64,000 nt of DNA from assembly GCA_036250225.1 (NCBI GenBank), contig JAPZLL010000005.1, forward strand, positions 1,633,959 to 1,697,958, given 5' to 3'. The notes below the pieces were generated by a model, which was not told the origin of the DNA, did no database searches, and was given only the letters and a program-made list of their open reading frames with translations. Origin of the DNA: Cercophora sp. LCS_1. Taxonomy: Eukaryota > Ascomycota > Sordariomycetes > Sordariales > Lasiosphaeriaceae. Shown here piece after piece: positions 55,520 through 64,000 of this stretch; the stretch's first letter is position 1; every line of letters begins with the position of its first letter. Made by a program: the position numbers and the translations under genes.

Positions 55520-57035
55520 GGGAAGCGGATGCATTGGGAAGGATAGGTTTGGCGTGGGTTGCACTTTTCGGATGGCGCATGGAAATACCAAAACCAGCTA
55601 CGGGTGACATCATGACGAATTTTTGCCTCCGCCACTTGCGGACGTTTTCCACCTGCACAATGTTGAATTGTGATGGATCAGAGATGTAACGAGTTCTTGA
55701 AGCAATTCCCAGCGTGATGATACCCCCATCCTGCAGTTCGCGACGACGTGCAGGGATATTCCCAACAGACAAATGTGTTCGGACGGATATACAAGGCCCA
55801 AGGTGCTCGCTAGGGTCGCATTGGGAGTTTGTGGGGTTGGTTCGGTCGCTCTCCGAGTTTCAAACGGTTTGAAGCCCCGTGCAACACTAGTGAAGGATCG
55901 CCGTCCGCCCCGGCCAATTGAGCCGGCGCTCTCCAGGACACCCGGCTGTACCGAACCCCGGGGAGCGCATCCCCCAGATACCTCTTATCGGTGCGGCAAA
56001 ACAGAGCGTGATTCAAGAAGCGGTACCCCTTGAATGGGGGTGCAAAGCGCACACACGCATTCCCATCAGAATACTGGGATACCGGGGGATGCAAGGGCGC
56101 AGCGAGTGGTATTTTGCGACTTTCCCATGCCCTGTCCCATTCGCCCTCGAACCCCCACGCGCGCACGTCGACAACAGGACGCAGCACACAGGCTGCCATC
56201 TGCCGTCTGGGATCCGGGACAAGTCTCGGATCCCGGCTTGTTGGCTTGGCCGCGTCTTCTTACCTCTTCTATTCTTTCTTTCCAGCTGTATACGGAAATG
56301 GGATGCGGACGGACGGGAGGGGTTCTCGTTTCATGGGTGAGTTGGCCCAACTCGAGGAGGCGGCGGCACAAAGCAAAGGGAAACCCTCCCATGAAAGATC
56401 GACGCCAGCTCGAAGCTCCTTGATCGACATGGGGCGGTGGAAGGTAGTCCGGGTGTTGACATTGCCTTTTTCTTCTTTCTGTTGGTTATAAGTTGGGTGC
56501 TATTCCCGCTTGTCTGTCTCTCTGGCGATTGCTTGACGGGATCGACACGAATATCTTTTTTTTGTATCTCTCTTCTTCATCTTGATACCCCTGCGTCTCT
56601 TGATTTTCTTTTCTCTCCCCAAGACAAAAAGAAAGTTTCGTGGCTTCGGCTAATACATACATTGATTTTCATTGCTTGGCCTGGGGCTACTTCGGCGCCT
56701 CCCGAACGGAGAGATTCCACGCAAAAGGCCATTGCATTAGCAGTGGTTGTTCGAGAGGCTGCGCCGGTATTTCTAATTTTTCCCCCAAATCAGAACACTT
56801 GTTGCTTCCCGAAGGAGGCATCTTTGTTTTCCCTGCCAGAAAATCCCGCGTGGTTGCCGGTGTTGCCGCAAGCAAAAAGAGGGTGTGTGGGTGGTTCTCC
56901 GTATAAGTCAGACCGGATCCGCATCCACCAAACGTGGGAAAGAGCTTTCCTCCCGTCAACCTTCTGGAATAAGCTCCTTTGCTCTTTCCTTTCCCTGTTT
57001 ATATCGTTGAGAGGTTCACCATATCGGCAGCAAAG
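55520..57035. other. Intergenic region upstream of carbonic anhydrase
   Basis: 1.5 kb with no recognisable gene. From about 56440 it is pyrimidine-rich (several T/C runs), consistent with a long promoter and 5' UTR of the carbonic anhydrase. Frames on both strands are short. Confidence 0.5.
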
Positions 57036-57923
57036 ATGGCGCAGCAACGTGAGTTACTCCCTTACGCTCAACTTACCTAGAAGTCATCATCACTCTTCCC
57101 CCTCCCCCTCCTGATATCATGACAAAAAAGCACATGTGGAATCACCACAACCGACACAAACACAAATATGAGCTGACGGCAAATGCAGAGGACACCTTCC
57201 TCTACGCCCTGAGCTCCAACAATGCCTGGGCCGGCTACAAAGCCCATCAGAACCCCCAGTTCTTCCCCAAACTGGCTAGCGGCCAGACACCGCAGATCCG
57301 TAAGTTGTCTCTCTCCCCAACACCACGAACAAGGTTTTGACAATGCGCACACAGTCTGGCTAGGCTGCTCAGACTCCCGCTGCCCAGAAACCACGATCCT
57401 CGGCCTCCAGCCCGGCGACGTCTTTGTGCACCGCAACATCGCCAACATTATCTCGCCCACCGACATCAACACGTCTGCCGTGATAGAATACGCAGTGGCC
57501 CACCTCAAGGTGAAGCACGTGGTGCTATGCGGGCACACAATGTGCGGCGGCGCAGCAGCAGCCCTCGGCGACTCGCGCGTGGGTGGCGTCCTCGATACAT
57601 GGCTAACGCCGCTCAAGGCGATACGCTATGCCAACGCCGACGAGCTCAAGAGCATTGGCGACGATAAGAAGCGCACGCAGCGCATCGCCGAGCTCAACGT
57701 CGAGGCGGGCGTCAAGGTGCTCATGGCCAACTGGACGATCCAGGAGGCAATCCATGACCGTGGCCTCGAGGTACATGGGTGTCTGTTTGATATCGCCAGC
57801 GGGCGCATCAAGGATCTGGGCTTTGGCACCAAGGGATCCTTTGGAGGGTCGGATGATGTGGTGCGCGGTAACCATGCGCAGCTCGTCTTCCGTGGGGGTA
57901 ATGCCTCGATGGCGGCCAAATAG
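57036..57923 (+). CDS. Beta-class carbonic anhydrase
   Basis: Exons 57036-57048, 57189-57299 and 57355-57923 give 230 residues. Zinc ligands are Cys46 in GCSDSR, His102 and Cys105 in CGHTMCGG; Asp48 and Arg50 form the usual dyad. HRNIANI and GCLFDIASGRIKDLG are also family hallmarks. The enzyme interconverts CO2 and bicarbonate; without an N-terminal targeting extension this product looks cytosolic (yeast Nce103 type). The first exon is 13 nt (MAQQ plus one base) followed by a 140-nt intron; an alternative upstream first exon with a targeting peptide cannot be excluded in the 1.5 kb before it. Confidence 0.92.
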
Positions 57924-58628
57924 TTGGATGAGGCACTTCAGCCCTGGTGTGGTTGGTGGTACGATGATGGGGGTTAATGGACGAACGGCTTTCCTGTTTG
58001 ATAAGGTGTGCATTTGCTTTTTCACGCGGTGGGTGGGACTGCAAAGCATGGAGGGGGGCCAACATTTTTTTGGGAAATGGAGTATGGAAAATATGACTGC
58101 GACACATTATGTTTTGTCCTTTTCCGCGAGAGCATCATCATCTGGACAGTTCAAATGAACGAGATCGGCTTCTTTCTTGTCTCTGAGACCGAGCCTGCAG
58201 CTCCGCCCCAGCATGATCATCTCATCGGCCAGCCCCGCCCCCGCCCGCCTGAGGGGGAAGGTAAGGTAGCATTCCACCACATGGCAGCGCTGGCTCATGA
58301 CGAGGACATCTGGCAAAGCAAGGTTGAATGCTCGTGATGTCTTGGGACAAGCAGCAAAAGGGAATCACCTGTGAATCCCTGAGCCAATCTCCTGAAACAT
58401 TGTCTTCGCAAGGCCACCCTCGCCGACTTGTCCGCGTCTTCTGAACAGGCAACAGTCAGTGGGTTCCAGAAGGAATTAGTGCATGGCCAAGCGATGCCGA
58501 GAAGGCTTAAACAGTCTTGACTTCATGGCGACTTTCCCCCCCCTTGCATCACTCAGCAACGTTGAAGACATCTCCGGCTTTTAACCAGAACGTTTCATGG
58601 TCGAAAACTGGATTCTTGAGACGCAAAG
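57924..58628. other. Intergenic region between carbonic anhydrase and cyclodeaminase-like gene
   Basis: 705 bp with only short frames. It likely holds the 3' UTR of one gene and the promoter of the next. Confidence 0.5.
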
Positions 58629-60165
58629 ATGCCAGTCACAATACTCTCGGACGCTCAGATTCGAACCTTACTCGAAAACTTGAGCTTGGAAGAACTCCAA
58701 GGCTTCCAGAACGAGTTGAAACATGCTCTCCACGAGTACTCCACAGAAACACAGGCGTCGATTCATCAGCCCGAACGGACGTCAGTGTACAGCAACGCCA
58801 CCGGTGCGACGACGCTGTTCATGCCGTCATCCAGTTCATCCGGAAATGGTGTTAAAGGTAATCGCTGGCAAACACCCCTTTTAGGAGATCGATGTTGATA
58901 ATGTCGCAGTGATCACCCTCTCAACAGCGGACCGCATCAACGCCGTGGACAAAGACGATGCTCCGCCCATCATCCACCCAACCGGAGCCATAACGCTCTT
59001 CTCTCCGCTCGGCGAGCTCGTCGGCTTGTTACACGCCAGCAGCTTAACTGCCTTTCGGACGGCGCTCGCATCGCTGTGCCTCGTTGGCAAGCGGGCAAAA
59101 GTGCAGACCCTTACTGTCTTTGGATGCGGCGAGCAGGCCTTTTGGCATGTACGATTGGCGTTAATGCTGCGCGGCTCGACGATTCGTCAAGTCAACTTGG
59201 TGAACCGGAGCTTCAGCCCTAGCTGCTCAGCCATCCTGAAGCGGTTTTACGGCGTACCGGCCGCTACCAAGGCCCGCGAGGGTTGGTCCGACTGTACGTT
59301 TGGTATACTAACGCCAGGGTATGGCGAGTTTAAGAGGCTACTAGAGAAGCAGATCCTCGCAGCGGATGTTATTTTCTGCTGTACTCCCGCGACGGAACCG
59401 GTGTTTGACGGGTCTTGGTTGACGTCCCACGATGCGAGGCGCAAGGGGAGACTTGTCGTTGCTATTGGTAGCTATACGCCGCAGATGAGGGAATTACCTG
59501 CTGAGATCATCAAGCAAGCTGTTAAACCGCATGAGCGGGGGCACCACCATTTTCATAAGCATGTTATTGAGGGCGGGGTTGTTGTCGTGGACACCCTTGA
59601 TGGGGCGCTGAAGGAGGCTGGGGAGCTAATTGATGCTGAGTTACAGCCTACGCAGCTTGTAGAGTAAGTTTGGGTCCGATGCTGTGGAACGTGTGTTGGC
59701 TGACAGTTCTGTTGTGTCAGACTCGGAGAGCTGGTGATGCTCCACAACATTGCCATGTCGGAAGCTGTTGCGGAGGAGAACGAGCCTGCTGCAGATAGCG
59801 CCAGTACTGTGAGTGCTGTGAGCGCTGGTAGTGTGCCGTCGGCAGATCTCGAGAAGCTGGATATCCACGATATTCACAGCAGTCGATCGGTGTTGGCCAA
59901 CATTTTTGGGACGTCTTCAAGTCGTGGCTCGTCGCCGAGCAGGGGCTCTGGGTCGTTTAGCTTTCGTCGGAGAGACTCGAGTCAGGAATCGGCAGAGCGG
60001 AAGAAGAAACGTAAGGATAAGGACGATGCTTTGGCGAGGTGGTTGGCAGGAGGGAATGTCATCTACAAGAGTGTTGGTTTGGGGTTGATGGACTTGACTG
60101 TGGGGATGCATCTGGTCAAATATGCAAGGGAAAAGAAAGTCGGGAGCCATGTTGAGGGGTTTTGA
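58629..60165 (+). CDS. Ornithine cyclodeaminase / mu-crystallin family protein
   Basis: Exons 58629-58857, 58910-59663 and 59721-60165 give 475 residues. The N-terminal domain (MPVTILSDAQIRTLLENLSL, TTLFMPS) and the segment GAITLFSPLGELVGLLHASSLTAFRTALASL are typical of the family. The NAD(P)-binding Rossmann motif is TVFGCGEQAFWHVRLAL. The protein ends with the family's C-terminal helix (GNVIYKSVGLGLMDLTVGMH). Before that helix lies an insert of about 110 residues, rich in Ser, Ala, Glu and Arg (SRGSSPSRGSGSFSFRRRDS, then ERKKKRKDKDD), making the protein much longer than the usual ~330-370. Members reduce ketimines or cyclise ornithine; the substrate is not predictable. Introns are 52 and 57 nt with GTAATC and GTAAGT donors. 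Confidence 0.88.
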
Positions 60166-60800
60166 ACACGATGCTTGAAGTCTTGGAATACTGGGAATGG
60201 CATGTAGACACTGAAGTGCATTGGATGAGCGATGGCCTCTGTATCAGCAGGAGCATCTGAAAAGATTTAGCATTGCATTGGTCTTGGAAAAATGGCAATC
60301 TCCCGGGTTGTGCCTTCCCGACTCCAACCCAGTCTGCATATCCCAGCCTGGGGACTCTCGTCAATGATTCATTTTGATCCATACAGCAACTCTCGTTCCT
60401 GCCAACGATCACGACCGGAAGACCATGCCGCTGCGGGATTCCCAACCCGGCTGCAGCGGAAATTATTAATTCTTCCCAGCGTTGCAGCCCGTCTTCGACA
60501 TGAACCAAGAACCTGGTAATCCCAGCACGCCAGCGCGCGTTGCGGCAACTCGCACCAATGGGGTTCATGAGAACGCAATATTGAGAGCACCTTGACCATT
60601 GCATCGTCATGCGACCTGCCAGTGTCAATGAATACCACCCACACTACCATGTTCAGAAGAGGCTATTGTTTTATCTCGGACTGCCAGAAGGCTGCGTGTT
60701 TGCGAGCCCATGATAAAATGACATTGGAAGACGACGATTACAATGAGACAATGGAATCATCACCGCTACCGACACTATCCTTGATTCAATAACCCCAGAG
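60166..60800. other. Intergenic region upstream of the GMC gene
   Basis: 635 bp with only short frames; presumably 3' UTR and promoter. Nothing else is visible. Confidence 0.5.
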
Positions 60801-62866
60801 ATGGTATCATCCATTCTTTTGGTAGCCATATCTCTGGCTGGAGTTGCGGGTGCGGCTCGCCGTCACGAAGCCACTGTAAAGCGGCAGGTCTCTGATCTCA
60901 GGGGCAGCTATGATTTTGTCATAGCCGGAGCGGGAACCAGCGGCCTTACTGTCGCTGATCGTCTCTCTGAAGCTCTCCCAGGCAGTGAGTATATGTTGCC
61001 CTTTTGGTGTCTCTCGCTTACACGACGTGTAGAAACCGTCCTTGCCATAGAGTATGGTGTGCTCGAGTACGCCCCTGGCTCATTTGACCCACCAAGCTTG
61101 TGGACGACGCCAGGGGATAGAGCGGGTAGATGGACCTTCTTCTCCGAGCCCAACCCAGTGATGAACAACAAGACTGCCTTTGTCACGGTTGGCAAAACGG
61201 TTGGTGGGAGCAGTGCTACCAATGGACAGTTCTTCGATCGCGGATCTCGTCATGACTATGATGCTTGGAACGAGGTCGCGGACGGGGGCTCAAAGTCTGG
61301 AGGGGTTGAGTGGGATTGGCGCGGTATCTTTCCCTATTTCAAGAAGAGCGTAACGTTCACCAAGCCCCCAACTTCTTCAGTTCAGAAATATGGCTATACC
61401 TGGGACCTTTCAGCGTACGGAGGGTCAGCTCCGATACACTCCAGTTTCCCGCCATTCCAGTGGGCTGATCAACCGCTTCTCGCCACTACCTGGAAGGAAA
61501 TGGGCATCAAGACACCCAAAGAGTGTGCGGGCGGCAATAAGGAGGGCGCCTGTTGGGTACCAACTTCCCAGCACCCTGTGACGGCAAGGCGTTCGCACTC
61601 TGGACTCGGCCATTACGCCGATGTTAGAAGGCCAAACTATGACCTGCTCATCTCACATCAAGTTACTAGGGTGCTATACCCCAAGGGCCTCAAGTCCGGC
61701 CCTCCGGTCGTGGAAGTTCGATCCTTGGCCGACGACCGAGTTTTCAACGTGACAGTAAAGGCTGAAGTTATCATCTCAGCCGGCGCCCTTCATACGCCCA
61801 CTATTCTGCAGCGAAGCGGGATCGGGCCGGCATCATTTCTCCAGACCGCTGGAGTCCCGCTGGTCCTTGACCTCCCCGGAGTTGGGTCGAACCTTCAGGA
61901 TCACAGTGGCCCTCCAGTCAACTGGAACTGTGAGTGTGACTGTTTGATTGAGGTAAAGCTAGAAACGGAGGCTAACGCGATCATTAGACACAAAACCTGG
62001 AAACTTCTCCCCAGTGCCGGACGATCTCCTGAACCCCGCCTACCTGGCCGAGGCCACAGCGCAGTTCAACGAGACCCCAGCTCAGGGCCCTTACACTCTA
62101 GCTCTTGGAAATAGCGCTATTTACGTCTCGCTTCCTCACGCCAGTAACAAATACAAGGCAATCAGCAAAAAGATACGCGATGTTGCTGTGGATGGCACCG
62201 CGGCGTCTTACCTACCGCCCAGCCTGAGCTCCGAGCCTTCCATCATTACAGGTTACAAGGCCCAGTTGCTAGCCCTGGCAGATCTATTCTCCAACCCCGA
62301 AGCTCCCACTCTCGAAACGCCATGGGCCACAGGCCCAGGTGCATGGTCGTTCCTCCTGCACCCCCTGAGCCGTGGAACAGTGCGACTCAACCTCACAGAC
62401 CCCCTTGACCAACCAATACTCGACTACCGGGCCGGCACAAATCCCATCGACTTTGATGTTCATCTTGCCCATGTGCGATTTCTGCGCAAGTTGGTCGATA
62501 CTCCAACCATGAAGAAGTACGGGGCAGTGGAAATAGCACCTGGCCCGGCGGTGCAGAGTGACACCGACTTGATCGAGTACGTCAAGGAGAGCATTATTTT
62601 ATCGTTCCAGCACCCGTGCTGCACCGCTCCGATGATGCCTAAGAACAAGGGAGGTGTCGTTGGGACTGATCTCAAGGTACATGGGGCTTCGGGACTGCGT
62701 GTTGTTGATCTTAGTGTTATGCCGCTATTGGTAGCATCACACACCAGCTCAACGGCTTACGCAGTGGGTGAGAAGGTAAGCACTGAGAACCTGTCTTTTG
62801 AGACTTGCAGAAAACTGACAATGACAGGCGGCGGATATTATCATCAAGCAGTGGAAGGGGTATTGA
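60801..62866 (+). CDS. Secreted GMC-family FAD oxidoreductase
   Basis: Exons 60801-60984, 61033-61929, 61988-62775 and 62828-62866 give 635 residues. An N-terminal signal peptide (MVSSILLVAISLAGVAGA) suggests secretion. The FAD motif is DFVIAGAGTSGLTVADRLSE (GAGTSG at 43-48), followed by GKTVGGSSATNGQ and the second GMC signature SAGALHTPTILQRSGIGP. The likely active-site pair is His in FQHPCCTAPM and His in VASHTSSTAYAVGEK. Family members oxidise glucose, aryl alcohols or choline and make H2O2; the substrate is not evident. The first intron (48 nt) has no stop and is a multiple of three; its removal restores GKTVLAIEYG. The last splice (GTAAGC...GACAG) gives the conserved tail AADIIIKQWKGY. 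Confidence 0.9.
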
Positions 62867-63608
62867 TATCGTAGCCGATGGAGCAATGGAATCAGGACGC
62901 CTAGTTCATATCGATTCGAACTTGAACTCAGCGGAGAGTGTTATTTGTGTCCTGCAGTCGGTATAGGTCCGGGCTGTGTTCAATTTATTTGTCCTCGTTT
63001 GTTGTTGTCAGTCCGCATACCCAAGCCACAAACGCTGCAATTTCAGCACTGAGGAGGATGACTTTGTGATTGATACCCACATTGACGATGGGGGTCGCAG
63101 AACCGACCAAGTGGGTGACGGAAAAAACGAGTCATACATTATACATTCCATGTTGGCACTTGGACTGGTTCTACATAGTTGTCTCCTGCCTACAACTCTG
63201 GGGGTACCTCGTATAATCTGAAACCAACAAAAGGGAAAAAGGCAGCACGAGAGTGGTATCCTGTCCATTTTTTTTTTTTTTTTTTGGCGGATGAAGCTGG
63301 GCGTGGGAAAGGGGGAAACGGTGAGCAAAAACTGGAGGCAAAAAAACATACAACACCGGGGATTCACTGGTCGTCACCGACCCAATTACTAGTCCAGCGG
63401 TCGCAGGCTTATCTATGGGAGAGCGGACGGGATCCCGAGTTTTCCTATGAGTCCTGGTCGTAGGTGTAAGGTATGGAAGCCTTGGAGCTCAGGAATAGGA
63501 TGATGGGTTCAGAGGCAGTACCAAGAACTCGGGATCTGCAGATCTAAATATTCCGAGGTCTATTAGTTCTATAAGTTCTATCTTTGCCACCTGCCCCAAA
63601 ATAAAATC
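62867..63608. other. Intergenic region downstream of the GMC gene
   Basis: 742 bp with a T18 tract at 63268-63285 and only short frames. No gene is supported. Confidence 0.5.
63268..63285. repeat. Poly-T tract (18 nt)
   Basis: Uninterrupted run of 18 T on the + strand. Confidence 0.9.
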
Positions 63609-63806
63609 CTACTCTGGGATATAATCGCTGTCCTGGTCGCTAAGCTGCCTCTTGACTCTTTTTTCGGTTGCCTTGAACCGCTCCTCGTCTGATTCTGTGA
63701 GTTGCTGCAGTAGTGACCGAACCCTTGGCCGCTTCAGATAATTCTCATATTGGATCTTCCTGCACCCACAATCCCTGCGCTCCGCTCTAGCCTCAGCCCA
63801 CTGCAC
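63609..63806 (-). CDS. Short unrecognised ORF, possible 3' end of a larger or transposon-derived gene
   Basis: A 65-codon frame, strongly charged: MQWAEARAERRDCGCRKIQY at the start, then basic helix-like KRPRVRSLLQQLTESDEERF and an acidic end DQDSDYIPE. The composition looks coding (amphipathic, few rare residues) and recalls C-terminal tails of fungal transposase-like or DNA-binding proteins, but I cannot name a family. A perfect 10-bp inverted repeat lies right at its start. It could be the last exon of a gene extending past the right edge, a degraded element, or chance. Confidence 0.25.
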   Translation of the reverse strand: MQWAEARAERRDCGCRKIQYENYLKRPRVRSLLQQLTESDEERFKATEKRVKRQLSDQDSDYIPE

Positions 63807-63836
63807 TATTTCGTAAAGTTGAAAAAACGAAATAGT
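63805..63836. repeat. Perfect 10-bp inverted repeat (hairpin)
   Basis: actatttcgt at 63805-63814 is matched exactly by acgaaatagt at 63827-63836 across a 12-nt A-rich loop. It abuts the start of the short minus-strand ORF. Confidence 0.85.
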
Positions 63837-64000
63837 AATCTCCCCGGGAATGTTATCGATTCTGAGGCAATTGGGCTAATACCCAAAATCTTTAAGCGTA
63901 ATTGTTACGGCCTGCTCCAGGTGCACCGAGGTGAGCCTGGTAAAGACAGATCGCAAGAGCGGACAGGGTCCAATGCTCTAGATAGGATGGGTGCAAGGTG

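Overview
The window reads as nuclear DNA of a filamentous ascomycete, most likely a Sordariomycete. It has about twenty protein genes on both strands at roughly one per 3 kb. Introns are short (mostly 45-120 nt), often with CTAAC/CTGAC-like branch sites. Proteins are typical of Pezizomycotina: a QGYGQ-rich Sup35, a fused Nup98-Nup96 precursor, a HeLo-pseudokinase and a Yrb30-type Ran-binding protein. I see no bacterial operons, phage or CRISPR. Exon boundaries were worked out by hand from GT/AG sites, reading phase and remembered family sequences; no alignment was run. For spliced genes start/end give the whole span and the exons are in the evidence.

Layout. 1-5153 (+): 3' part of NOT4 (CCR4-NOT E3 ligase), running off the left edge. 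6519-10932: a patatin-like phospholipase (-) and a HeLo/pseudokinase gene (+), divergent. 11086-18765 (-): a Delta24-sterol-reductase-like FAD enzyme, a SNF2/Rad5-16-like ATPase and YRB30. 19992-24163 (+): SUP35 (eRF3) and a short-chain dehydrogenase. 24164-29014: gene-poor, with one intron-containing tRNA-Leu(CAG) and a small repeat ORF. 29015-36975 (+): a mitochondrial oxoglutarate/malate-type carrier, PAN2 (ten exons) and a CYP7/CYP8-like P450. 37842-51369 (-): NUP145 (Nup98-Nup96), an epsin and a PHD-MYST acetyltransferase (SAS3-like). 52161-55519: complex I MWFE subunit (+), NCS6/CTU1 (-) and ribosomal protein eL8 (+). 57036-62866 (+): beta-carbonic anhydrase, an ornithine-cyclodeaminase-like protein and a secreted GMC oxidoreductase. 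The right end holds a short unrecognised ORF beside a perfect 10-bp hairpin.

Function. Most genes are core housekeeping with no shared operon logic. NOT4, SUP35 and PAN2 all act on mRNA deadenylation, translation quality control or termination and lie within 35 kb, which may be chance. The accessory-looking part is the patatin/HeLo-pseudokinase pair, whose domains resemble fungal programmed-cell-death components. The clearest fine-scale oddities are a predicted 4-nt microexon in the MWFE gene, three genes using the unusual 5' splice site AG|GTCGGT, a low-complexity insert in the cyclodeaminase-like protein, and a 24-bp repeat ORF in the gene-poor region.
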